Assembly: GCF_004571135.1 (NCBI RefSeq)
Contig: NZ_SPSB01000004.1
Span: 682,001 to 746,000 of the forward strand
Origin: Algoriphagus kandeliae
GTDB taxonomy: Bacteria; Bacteroidota; Bacteroidia; Cytophagales; Cyclobacteriaceae
Direction: 5' to 3'
DNA: 64,000 bases
The notes under the pieces were generated by a model. It ran no database searches, was not told where the DNA came from, and worked only from the letters and a program-made list of their open reading frames with translations. This document shows positions 29,201 through 36,502 of the stretch, one piece after another (position 1 is the first letter of the stretch; every line of letters begins with the position of its first letter). The position numbers were made by a program, and so were the translations under genes.

Positions 29201-32200
29201 CTTTCCGAATGGCATCCATACCACTGAGGCAAATTGCAAATTTGGATACTTGGGAATCAACCAATCCCGTGAAGCCACGGCAGAGGAGAAAAAAATACTA
29301 GCTAGGTTTGCTAGTGAGTTCGGCCGCCTATACCAGCGCTATCTGGATATTGAAAAAGCCCAAAAACAAGCCCGTGAGGCGCAAATAGAGGCTTCCCTTG
29401 AGCGTGTGAGAGCGAGAGCAATGGCCATGCACCAAACCGATGAGTTGACCGATGTACTCTGCGTGCTATTTGACCAGTTTGATATACTTGGAATCAATCC
29501 AGTACTGACACATTTGACCCTTTTTGATGAGGCAAATGAAACTTTCAGTTTAAGGATAACAACTTCTGCTGAAAACAGAGTAGTAGCAGATCAGCTGATC
29601 GATATCCATGCCATTGATGCATGGAAACAAGCCTTCGAGCAATGGAAAATCTGCGAACCCAATTCCGTGAATACCATTGATTATGCTCCTGAGGACCTTC
29701 CTTATTTATGGGAATTACTATCAGAAGTAATGGAAGCCTTACCGGACGAAAACAAAATAAGTCCATCAGATTTCCCAAATGGCTTATATACCACCCAAGG
29801 TCATTTCCGATTTGGATACCTAGGTTACAACCACACCCAGAAAGCTACCGAAGAAGAAAAGAGCATAGTCAGCCGCTTTGCACGGGAATTCGGACGAACC
29901 TATCAGCGCTTTTTGGATTTACAAAAAGCCGAAGCACAGGCCCGGGAAGCCAAAATTGAAGCTTCCCTAGAAAAAATTCGAGCAAGAACCATGGGTATGC
30001 AGAGTAGTTCCGAACTTCCTGAAGTAGCCAATTTGCTTTTTTTGGAAATCCAAGCATTGGGGATCCCTGCATGGAGCTGTGGGTATAATATTCTGGCGGA
30101 GGATAGAAAGACAGCTACCTGTTGTATGAGTAGTGAAGGGACCCTTCAAACCCCATTTCAACTTCGCCTTTATGGTGAAGCTTCTTTCGAGGAGATGGGT
30201 GAATTCATTCGGAGTGACAATACGATGTTAGTTCAGGAGCTCGGAGGTAAAGCCTTGGAGGAGCACTATGCCTACATGAAATCCTTCCCGGACCTGAAGC
30301 CTACTTTTGACGAAATTGAAAGGCTTGGGCTTTCGCTGCCCACCTATCAGATCAATCACTTATGTAAATTCAACCAAGGATTTATTCTTTTCATTACCTA
30401 TGAAAAGGTACCCGAATCACAGGATATTTTCAAGCGGTTTACAAATGTATTTGACCAAACATACACCCGCTTTCTGGATCTCGAAAAAGCAGAAGCCCAA
30501 GCTCGGGAAGCCCAAATTGAAGCAGCATTGGAGCGGGTGCGATCTCGTACCATGGGCATGCAAAAAGCCGAGGAATTAGGGGATGTTGCCATCGTTTTAT
30601 TCCATGAGTTAAATGTCTTGGTAGATAATCTTTGGACTTGTGGTTTTGTCCTTTGTGAGAAGGACCGAAAAGAAGATGAATGGTGGTTGAGTGCGGATAA
30701 TGGATTAATCGATCCATTTTTCCTTCCGAATGTGGGTGACTATGCCCACGAAACTCTTTATGAAGGTTGGAAGAAGGGCGACTCCTACCGCACAGTCACT
30801 CTTGAAAATGAACAGCTTCATCAGCACTACGATTGGTTGATGAAAATCCCAATCGCTGAGAAAATTTTTGAAGAGATGGAATCCTCAGGTATTCCTAGGC
30901 CTAACTGGCAGCGCCTACATGCCGCCTATTTTAAGACTGGATACCTTGTCATCATTACGGAGGTTCCTTGTGAGGAAGAAGATATTTTCAAGCGATTTGC
31001 TCAGGTTTTTGATTTGACCTACACGCGATTCTTAGACCTTAAAAAAGCAGAAAATCAGGCTCGGGAAGCTCAAATTGAAGCAGCTTTGGAAAAAGTCCGT
31101 TCCCGCTCATTGGCCATGCAAGATCCTGAGGAATTGACCGAGGTGGCGCAACTGTTACGAGAAGAAATGGGGAATCTGGGTGTTGAGGAATTGGAAACAA
31201 GCTCCATTTACATTCATGATGAAAATACCGGCCAAACCCAATGCTGGTTTACCATAAAAAATAACCAAGACCCAGAAAAAGCTATTTCGGATCAGATGAC
31301 TCTTGATCTGCAAGACACTTGGGTAGGTCGTCAAATGCTAAAATTCAATCAATCCAAGGAGAACAAAACGTCCATCTTGATGAAGGGTGATCAGCGGGTT
31401 GAATGGATCCGATACTGCGAAAGCAAGTCTGAGCTTCTTGGCAAAGCTGAGTTCTATGGAGACAACATTCCTGAACGAACCTATCACCTTTATAAATTTT
31501 CAAATGGATTCTTGGGTTCAGCCTCTCCAGGTCCTATCTCGGAGGAAAGTTGGGATTTAATGCGAAGGGCAACAGCGGTATTTTCTTTCGCCTTTACCCG
31601 ATTCCTTGATCTTCAGGGAGCTCAAGCCAGTGCAAAAGCTGCTTTGCGCCAAGCCTCTCTCGATCGAGTTCGGGCCGATATTTCTTCCATGCGAAAGGCA
31701 GAAGATTTGGATAAAATCACTCCGCTTTTATTTAAGGAGCTCAATATTTTGGGAATTCCTTTTATCCGGTGTGGTGTATTTATCATCCATGAGAAAAATG
31801 AAATCGTAGAGGCATACCTTTCTTCCTCGGAGGGTGAATCCTTAGGTGCTTTGCGCCTCCCATTCAATGCCAGCGATCTTACCTATCAAACAGTAAAAGC
31901 CTGGCGAAAAGAGGAAGTTTACAGACAGCATTGGGATAAGGAAGATTTTGTCCAATGGATCCAACAAATCATGGAAAAGGATCTTATTCAGGACGAAAAA
32001 ACCTATCAAGGAGCTGCGGCGCCACCTGAATCCCTTTTCCTTCACTTCATTCCTTTTTTACAGGGGATGATCTATGTCGGCTCTACCGTCTCCCTCACCG
32101 AAGACGAAATTGACTTGGTAAAATCACTTTCAGAAGCTTTTGCCATTGCTTATTCGAGGTATGAGGATTTTGTGAAACTGGAACAGGCTAAAGCAGAGAT

Positions 32201-33020
32201 TGAGTCGGCGATGAGTGAACTCAAGGCCACTCAAACCCAACTCGTACAGCAGGAAAAACTCGCCTCACTCGGTCAGCTCACTGCAGGAATCGCACATGAG
32301 ATCAAAAACCCGCTGAATTTCGTCAACAACTTCTCCGAGTTGAATAAGGAATTGATTGAGGAGGTCTTTGAAGAATTAGAAAATATGCCTACCTCCGATA
32401 CCAAGGAAGAAATAATCTCTATTCTGGAGGATATAAAAAGTAACCTTTCCAAGGTTCATGAGCACGGTTCCCGGGCAAATGGCATTGTTACCTCCATGCT
32501 TCAGCATTCCAGAGGAGGAACCGGCAAGAAGGAACCTACCAACCTCAATTCGACCATCAAAGAGTATGTAAACCTCGCCTTTCATGGAATGCGGGCTGGT
32601 AAGGATCCGATCAACGTAGCCATTGAAATGGATTTGGATGAGTCTATCTGTGAAATCCCACTAGTGACGGAGGACTTCAGCCGCGTGATTGTAAACCTCT
32701 GTAATAATGCCTTTGATGCCATGCGAGAAAAAAGCAGGCAACAATCACTGGAGAAGGAAGCATACCAGCCTAAACTCTCAATCTGCACAAAATCAGGAAA
32801 AGACCATATCAGCATCAGTATAGAAGACAACGGTCCGGGAATACCTAACGAGATAAAAGATAAAGTTTTGCAGCCCTTTTTTACTACGAAAAAAGGTACA
32901 CAGGGAACGGGCTTGGGACTGAGTATCACCAATGATATTGTAAAAGCTCATGGAGGAGAATTAGCCATAGAAACCGCCCTCGACAAAGGGACAAATTTCA
33001 TCATCAAACTCAGCACATGA
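23205..33020 (+). CDS. Giant soluble histidine kinase: NTF2-like domain, 15 GAF-like modules
   Basis: I place the start at ATG 23205 (MEKKKQQLLEKTYRQF; 3271 residues), 7 bp after the previous stop. An upstream in-frame ATG at 23160 would lie inside the preceding gene. There is no membrane helix. The N-terminal NTF2/SnoaL-like domain (to about 150, WKVIHWHGSKPEE) is followed by a coiled coil and fifteen GAF-like modules. Their LERVRARTMAM-type openings fall at residues 178, 364, 560, 748, 934, 1128, 1311, 1497, 1687, 1875, 2065, 2255, 2442, 2628 and 2819. The last opening is degenerate (LDRVRADISSM). The transmitter has H3031 ([12 protein letters not shown]), DNGPGIP and GTGLGLSITND. This is a different transmitter class from the upstream kinases but very close to that of the kinase at 36503. 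It overlaps the first FIST gene by 4 bp. Confidence 0.88.
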   Translation: MEKKKQQLLEKTYRQFMKTGIEGDNPSLMKKLVDDKIMGFGTAIDEKVIGSEGLIKLIEIQKKQAEGLDMSWRQEPMDRFISDDENTAVFADDVFLTIKTEPEDVEMYMRFTTVLNYRNTEWKVIHWHGSKPEEVESEKDTWGIENWKQKAEELEQLVEEKTADLVAKNRELEIEAALERVRARTMAMHDSIELEEVAVLMYGEFLNLGFESVQQCGYAIINEDMALQNMWLTQFDGNRMSQFSLPLKSDALLTERYKAWKSDLPNFYQKTSKSDFLKHLQKVKSGIDPEQVDIARKNMPDPIHFYNAHFTHGYLHIVANAQLGTDQESILIRFAKVFEQTYTRFLDLQKAEAQAREAQIEAALERVRARALAMHSSKELEEVALELRIQMGKLGQKDLEVCAIHLYEEDEDYFESWGAVRAPGMEEKLFQGMAKFPKSGIKIVEEMMAHYYAGDKDYVLVNDGEKGQEWLLAMKKYSPQAYAMLSKKIESTQPEEIIAYWSISDFKGGALVMLTYTKPDETSLNLLRRAANVFQLAYRRYLDLQKAEDQAREAQIEAALEKVRSRSLAMHRSEEFPEVIQVVFEQFRQLNFNIDSAQIDLSFRDTDDFNLWTAVPGRPYPVLQHIPYRNNAVFNSIKNAKKAGLNFISDQFSKEEKNDFFELFFLHYPEVPEERKRFIISSPGFSRSAVLLSDVMLGIQNYSGIPFTDSENEILKRFAKVFEQTYTRFLDLQKAEAQAREAQIEAGLERVRARTMAMHKSEELGEVSMTLYSELQALGITQFITCGFCIYYEKERNHKAWITQSDGSLLEGFDLPIDADQVFKERYEAWKRKEPLFIQEITGKIRINHISLAIDESDSQLANDMAANFPDPVLFYNANFKQGYLNLISGEPLGADSHDILIRFSKVFEQTYTRFLDLQKAEEQAKEAEIQLALERVRAKTMAMNTQSDLLGVIKLFGEQLNAVNLRFDNVTFIEGSITKNRDWDLWSYVSLEEGLAHKIHIPYTQSSYFIKTAKAVEEYEKTGQPIHVKTFTDKEKNEFLDHYWKHAPKMPQEVVNSVYSSPGSTIVDAFMGEITVSLVRWNLELLKEEELAIFERFSKEFRQTYIRFLDIKKAEAQAREAKIEASLERVRSRTMGMHKSEELSETASVVFQQFNELGYETERINIAIINEDERVIEFWSTEQGGKAIGQIFKGSIDEPTSIKKFYEGWKNKQESIQVDLQGKELKDWITYVVEEMKIPTKEHLISDRRFHTGAYFSKGLIIITNPDPIPCESLDILKRFAKVFEQTYTRFLDLQKAEDQAREAEIQLALERVRARTMAMQKSEELADAAFVLFEQLRALGGNLWGTGFGLCQENVEKDEFWFANENGVFPPVSIPNTSDPAHKQMYLGWQEKTDFLSIEKSGASLKSHYDYMLSLPEVKPFFQKILDEGLSFPEKQQWNAAYFSKGYLLIITLEPYPEPEIFKRFAKVFEQTYTRFLDLQKAEAQAREAEIQLALERVRARSMAMQSSDELHDVLSVLFRQFDHLGIHPVNVFLSLFDRENRTLTYRASGKSGTRTPGKQVVHVDSMEPLRALYEKFIHDNSDNVEVIFYSKEVLPQLFGIFSETFESMPEEDRMGPEDFPEGGYSMAGYTPFGYLGYDHQRQASEEEKEILSRFCLEFTRVYQRFLDIQKAEEQVREAQIEAALERVRARTMAMHKSNELSEVAAVLFEQLKILGANLWTAGFAICRKDEKLVEKWMGSPISGQFFEQLFIPYDADHGEQSMYDTWLNQVELYSYVQEGKELKDIYDHLMTIPSFRANFQKVIDSGRPLPVWQKNHVTSYKYGYLLIITEEEFKEEYIFPRFAKVFEQAYTRFLDLQKAETQTREAKIEAALERVRARAMAMHHPNELSEVLALMFDQLSNLEVDAHWTHLTLINLENNTFVYRMTSKDGKPVHAEQVVQLDAMDTWSHTVETFKSQNPETVTHIHFLPEVLPKVWELFNGIFSSLPKGSKINPEDFPNGIHTTEANCKFGYLGINQSREATAEEKKILARFASEFGRLYQRYLDIEKAQKQAREAQIEASLERVRARAMAMHQTDELTDVLCVLFDQFDILGINPVLTHLTLFDEANETFSLRITTSAENRVVADQLIDIHAIDAWKQAFEQWKICEPNSVNTIDYAPEDLPYLWELLSEVMEALPDENKISPSDFPNGLYTTQGHFRFGYLGYNHTQKATEEEKSIVSRFAREFGRTYQRFLDLQKAEAQAREAKIEASLEKIRARTMGMQSSSELPEVANLLFLEIQALGIPAWSCGYNILAEDRKTATCCMSSEGTLQTPFQLRLYGEASFEEMGEFIRSDNTMLVQELGGKALEEHYAYMKSFPDLKPTFDEIERLGLSLPTYQINHLCKFNQGFILFITYEKVPESQDIFKRFTNVFDQTYTRFLDLEKAEAQAREAQIEAALERVRSRTMGMQKAEELGDVAIVLFHELNVLVDNLWTCGFVLCEKDRKEDEWWLSADNGLIDPFFLPNVGDYAHETLYEGWKKGDSYRTVTLENEQLHQHYDWLMKIPIAEKIFEEMESSGIPRPNWQRLHAAYFKTGYLVIITEVPCEEEDIFKRFAQVFDLTYTRFLDLKKAENQAREAQIEAALEKVRSRSLAMQDPEELTEVAQLLREEMGNLGVEELETSSIYIHDENTGQTQCWFTIKNNQDPEKAISDQMTLDLQDTWVGRQMLKFNQSKENKTSILMKGDQRVEWIRYCESKSELLGKAEFYGDNIPERTYHLYKFSNGFLGSASPGPISEESWDLMRRATAVFSFAFTRFLDLQGAQASAKAALRQASLDRVRADISSMRKAEDLDKITPLLFKELNILGIPFIRCGVFIIHEKNEIVEAYLSSSEGESLGALRLPFNASDLTYQTVKAWRKEEVYRQHWDKEDFVQWIQQIMEKDLIQDEKTYQGAAAPPESLFLHFIPFLQGMIYVGSTVSLTEDEIDLVKSLSEAFAIAYSRYEDFVKLEQAKAEIESAMSELKATQTQLVQQEKLASLGQLTAGIAHEIKNPLNFVNNFSELNKELIEEVFEELENMPTSDTKEEIISILEDIKSNLSKVHEHGSRANGIVTSMLQHSRGGTGKKEPTNLNSTIKEYVNLAFHGMRAGKDPINVAIEMDLDESICEIPLVTEDFSRVIVNLCNNAFDAMREKSRQQSLEKEAYQPKLSICTKSGKDHISISIEDNGPGIPNEIKDKVLQPFFTTKKGTQGTGLGLSITNDIVKAHGGELAIETALDKGTNFIIKLST
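23736..32170 (+). repeat. Fifteen tandem coding modules (183-196 codons each)
   Basis: Module openings lie at 23736, 24294, 24882, 25446, 26004, 26586, 27135, 27693, 28263, 28827, 29397, 29967, 30528, 31086 and 31659. By eye the modules fall into subtypes: 1 and 4; 3 and 5; 7, 9, 12 and 13; 8, 10 and 11; 2 and 14; 6 and 15 stand apart. Subtypes alternate along the chain rather than clustering, which suggests duplication followed by shuffling. Confidence 0.8.
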
Positions 33021-34177
33021 AAGCAAAATCTATTTTCGGAAAAACGCCAGAAGAGGTTCAAAATGCGTTAGAAGCATCTTTAGCTGATGGGTTTAACCCT
33101 ACCATCGCTGTTGTTTTCATTTCTGTAAAGCAGGATAGAAAAGCGGTGTGTGAAATTCTTTCCCATCAGGATATAGACATTTTTGGTGCTACTTCTTGTG
33201 GTGAGTTTGTAAATGGCCATCAAAGCACAGGTGAGATCGCTATTCTCTTGATGGATTTGGTAAAGGAAGCTTATTCAATTGTTCTGGAGGAAATCGGAAC
33301 GCTGGGTATAAAGGAAGTGGCAAAAAAAGTGGCAAATTCCGCCCTTACCCAATTTCAAAATCCCTCAATGATAGTCTGTAGTACGGGTGTAACCCCTGCT
33401 AAGGAATTGTTTGAAGGAGCATCCTTAGTGGATGAACTCTCCGAGGCCTTAGGTCGGGACAAAATCTTTTTTGGAGGTATGGCCGGGGATGATTTTACCA
33501 TAAATGAAACGACAGTATTCACCCAAACCCGGGAAACAAATCACGGCCTTGTTGCCTTGGTCCTGGACTCAGATAGAGTCGCTTTTAGCGGAATGGCAAT
33601 CACTGGCTGGAAAAAATTGGGAATCTCCAGAGTAGTCACCCAATGCAAAGGAAAAATCCTCTATTCGATTGATAATAAGCCTGCGGTAGATATGTACCTG
33701 AAGTACTTGGGCAAAGGAGAAAAAACCGGAGAAAAGGATTTTGATGTTTTAAACGAGCTTTCATTCGAATTCCCATTCATTACGAATCGGGAAAATAGTG
33801 ATGAAATATTGATCAAGTCACCCATGGGTATTGATTTCGAAGAAAATGCACTCGTCATGGATATGGAAATGAAAGAGGGGGAGACATTTTGGTTTTCCGA
33901 GCCACCGAGTTTTGACATCGTGGAAGAAATCATCAATGAAGCGAAAGATGTGAAAACCACTGCAGATGGAGATGCGGATGCCTTACTCATATTCTCCTGT
34001 GCGGGTAGAGAACCGGCGCTAGGCCCGCTTGTAACTATGGAAAACGAGGGATTGGCCGAAGTATGGAATAGCCCTATGGCTGGCTTTTTTACTTATGGAG
34101 AATTTGGAAGAGCCAAAAATGGACAACAGCATGTTCATTCGACAGCATGTTGCTGGGTAGCATTGAAAGAAAAATAA
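33017..34177 (+). CDS. Stand-alone FIST-domain sensor protein (first of three)
   Basis: This 386-residue soluble protein has the FIST_N/FIST_C arrangement: MKAKSIFGKTPEEV start, IFGATSCGEF, then FFGGMAGDDF in the N half and FSCAGREPALGP and MAGFFTYGEFG near the C-terminus. FIST domains are known as intracellular ligand-binding signal-transduction modules. Some, such as NosP, bind haem and work with a histidine kinase encoded next door. The gene overlaps the 15-module kinase by ATGA and is the first of three paralogues ahead of a short soluble kinase. The ligand cannot be read from the sequence. Confidence 0.9.
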   Translation: MKAKSIFGKTPEEVQNALEASLADGFNPTIAVVFISVKQDRKAVCEILSHQDIDIFGATSCGEFVNGHQSTGEIAILLMDLVKEAYSIVLEEIGTLGIKEVAKKVANSALTQFQNPSMIVCSTGVTPAKELFEGASLVDELSEALGRDKIFFGGMAGDDFTINETTVFTQTRETNHGLVALVLDSDRVAFSGMAITGWKKLGISRVVTQCKGKILYSIDNKPAVDMYLKYLGKGEKTGEKDFDVLNELSFEFPFITNRENSDEILIKSPMGIDFEENALVMDMEMKEGETFWFSEPPSFDIVEEIINEAKDVKTTADGDADALLIFSCAGREPALGPLVTMENEGLAEVWNSPMAGFFTYGEFGRAKNGQQHVHSTACCWVALKEK

Positions 34178-34200
34178 TTGCACCGATTTACACTGAAAAA

Positions 34201-35340
34201 ATGAACGCAAAATCAATACAAGGAAAATCTCCTGAAGAAATTAAAAAAGTTCTCTCTGAAAGTATGGCTGATGGATTCAAGCCAACACTTGCCATTATCA
34301 TTTTGACCAATATTGAAGATGCTGAACCATTACGAGAAATCTTTGGAGCATCGGGTATTGAGATTTTTGGTTTAACAGTGCCTCAAAAGTTTTCCGAACA
34401 TGGAATCGCAGAGGATGACATCGTCATCATGCTTTTAGATATGAAGCCGGAGAATTTCAAAATTGAAATCAACGATTACCAAGGTTCGTCTGCATACGAG
34501 GTCGGATACCAAACCGGTTCAGTCGGTAGCAACTATTTTAAAAACCCTGTTTTCATCATTTCACCTGTGGATTTTCAAGTTTCAGGAGATGAGCTTATCC
34601 GAGGTTTGACTGATGCAGCAGGCTATGACTCGGTAGTCGCTGGAGGCATTGCAGGCAATCCGGTAGATTTTTCAGGAATAGTTTTTACCAATTCTGCTTC
34701 AAGCAAAAGTGGATTACTTGCTCTAATTCTTGATCAGGACCATATCTCGATTTGCGGACTAGCTGTATCAGGTTGGAAACCAGTAGGTACAAGCAAAAAA
34801 ATCACAAAAACCGAGGGAACATGGGTTTATACTATTGATGATGAACCTGCCATGAAGGTCATTCAGCGATTTTTAGGAAATGAAATAGTCCTATCCAATA
34901 CCGAAGCAAGTGGACTATTGCCTTCCGACCTAGGCTATCCTTTACAATTTGAAAGGGAATCAGGAAATGTAATCATGAAGCCGGCACTTTTTTTAAACCC
35001 TTCTGATCAGTCAATCATGATAGGAGGACATGTAAAAGAAGGGGATAAATTCCGTTTTTCCCTACCGCCGGATTTTGATGTGATTGACAAAGTCATTGAA
35101 AGCACAAGAACTTACAAAGAGGAGAAAATGCCAGATTCCGATGTTTTACTTGTGTTTTCCTGCGTCGGAAGATTAGGGTCATTTGGACCATTGATCACTA
35201 CAGAAATTGAAGGATTGGCCTCCACCTGGGGCAAGCCCATGATAGGCTATTTTTCACTGGGCGAATTTGGAAAGTTGGATGAAGGTCGCTGTGAATTTCA
35301 TGGGACAACAGTCAGCTGGATAGCATTAAAAGAGAAATAA
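34201..35340 (+). CDS. Stand-alone FIST-domain sensor protein (second of three)
   Basis: I take ATG 34201 (MNAKSIQGKSPEEI, 379 residues) because it aligns with the starts of the other two paralogues. An in-frame ATG at 34147 lies inside the preceding gene. FIST_N/FIST_C landmarks are IFGLTVPQKF, VVAGGIAGNP, WVYTIDDEPAM, FSCVGRLGSFGP and MIGYFSLGEFG. It lacks the 'TSCGEF/TTNGEF' motif of its siblings (VPQKF instead) and the GDD after the glycine-rich loop (GNP). Its ligand pocket may therefore differ or be degenerate. Spacing is 23 bp upstream and 22 bp downstream. Confidence 0.88.
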   Translation: MNAKSIQGKSPEEIKKVLSESMADGFKPTLAIIILTNIEDAEPLREIFGASGIEIFGLTVPQKFSEHGIAEDDIVIMLLDMKPENFKIEINDYQGSSAYEVGYQTGSVGSNYFKNPVFIISPVDFQVSGDELIRGLTDAAGYDSVVAGGIAGNPVDFSGIVFTNSASSKSGLLALILDQDHISICGLAVSGWKPVGTSKKITKTEGTWVYTIDDEPAMKVIQRFLGNEIVLSNTEASGLLPSDLGYPLQFERESGNVIMKPALFLNPSDQSIMIGGHVKEGDKFRFSLPPDFDVIDKVIESTRTYKEEKMPDSDVLLVFSCVGRLGSFGPLITTEIEGLASTWGKPMIGYFSLGEFGKLDEGRCEFHGTTVSWIALKEK

Positions 35341-35362
35341 TCCCCCTAAAACCATTTAAAAA

Positions 35363-36502
35363 ATGAAAGCAAAATCAATCAAGGGAAAAACAACAGCGGA
35401 AATAAAATCGGCACTCAATGAAAGTATGGCCGAGAGTTTCCTTCCTACCCTAGCTATTGTCTTCCTATCTGTTGCTCAAGACCGAAAGGCAATTTGCAAT
35501 ATATTGGATGAAGCGGGTATAAGCATTTTTGGCTCTACTACCAATGGGGAATTTATCGATGAGGAAACTGAAAATGGTTCAGTAGCCATCTTATTACTAG
35601 ACATCAAAAAAGAATATTTCCGAATTCATACAGCAGAATTTCAAAACAACAATTACCGGGAAACTTCCAAATCCATCGCAACTAAAGCCAAAGATGACTT
35701 TGAAAAAGTTGCCTTTTTATTGGCAGTAAGCAATGCAGCTACGGATGGAGAAGAAGTGTTGCTGGGGCTTCAGGAAATTGCAGGGGAAGATGTTAATGCT
35801 TTTGGTGGAGCTGCAGGTGATGATTTAGCTTTTGACAAAACATGGGTCTTTTCAAATGGATGGGAAAACGAGCATGGAATGGTTTGTTTGGTCCTAGATG
35901 AAGAAAAAGTATCCGTTAGTGGTATTGCTACTTGTGGATGGAAAGCGATGGGAACTGAAAAAACAGTGACCAAAAGCGAAGGGAACCATGTGTTCACGAT
36001 AGACAATGAACCGGCACTGGATATTACTACAAAATATGGGGGGCTTGAAAATATCACCCCTGAAAACAAAGATGTATTACTTGAGCTTGCGGCCAATTTC
36101 CCCTTGCAATTACAACGTGAGAAAGGTGACCCGGTAATGCGCCCCGGCCTGGTGGTAGATTGGTCTGACCATTCCTTTTATACCAGTGGAACGGTTCCGC
36201 AGGGATCAAAAATCCGCTTTTCGCTACCTCCTGACTGGGATGTAATGGAAAAAGTGGTGAAAGGAGTACAAAAACTCAAAGACATGGAAATGCAAGAGGC
36301 AGATGCCTTGGTAATATTCAGCTGTGCTGGCAGAGTTTTATCATTTGGTCCCATGATGAATGCTGAAATAGAAGGAATTAGGAAAGTCTGGAATGTACCG
36401 ATGACTGGTATGTTTTCCTATGCAGAATTAGGCAGAATGGCTGGAGGAAATCTTGAAATGCATAACCTGACTACCTGCACTATAGCGCTTAAAGAAAAAT
36501 AA
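35363..36502 (+). CDS. Stand-alone FIST-domain sensor protein (third of three)
   Basis: This 379-residue FIST_N/FIST_C protein starts MKAKSIKGKTTAEI, with IFGSTTNGEF, AFGGAAGDDLAF, HVFTIDNEPALD, FSCAGRVLSFGP and MTGMFSYAELG. It is closest in motif content to the first paralogue (33017). Its stop codon is followed immediately by the ATG of the short soluble kinase. That coupling favours a direct FIST-kinase partnership, which remains an inference. Confidence 0.9.
   Translation: MKAKSIKGKTTAEIKSALNESMAESFLPTLAIVFLSVAQDRKAICNILDEAGISIFGSTTNGEFIDEETENGSVAILLLDIKKEYFRIHTAEFQNNNYRETSKSIATKAKDDFEKVAFLLAVSNAATDGEEVLLGLQEIAGEDVNAFGGAAGDDLAFDKTWVFSNGWENEHGMVCLVLDEEKVSVSGIATCGWKAMGTEKTVTKSEGNHVFTIDNEPALDITTKYGGLENITPENKDVLLELAANFPLQLQREKGDPVMRPGLVVDWSDHSFYTSGTVPQGSKIRFSLPPDWDVMEKVVKGVQKLKDMEMQEADALVIFSCAGRVLSFGPMMNAEIEGIRKVWNVPMTGMFSYAELGRMAGGNLEMHNLTTCTIALKEK

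Noticed and set aside
23736-32170. CRISPR array or satellite repeat
   Set aside because: The repeats are about 560 bp, in frame and encode conserved protein modules.
34147-34200. Extended N-terminus of the second FIST protein
   Set aside because: It overlaps the preceding gene, and the paralogues align with a start at 34201.
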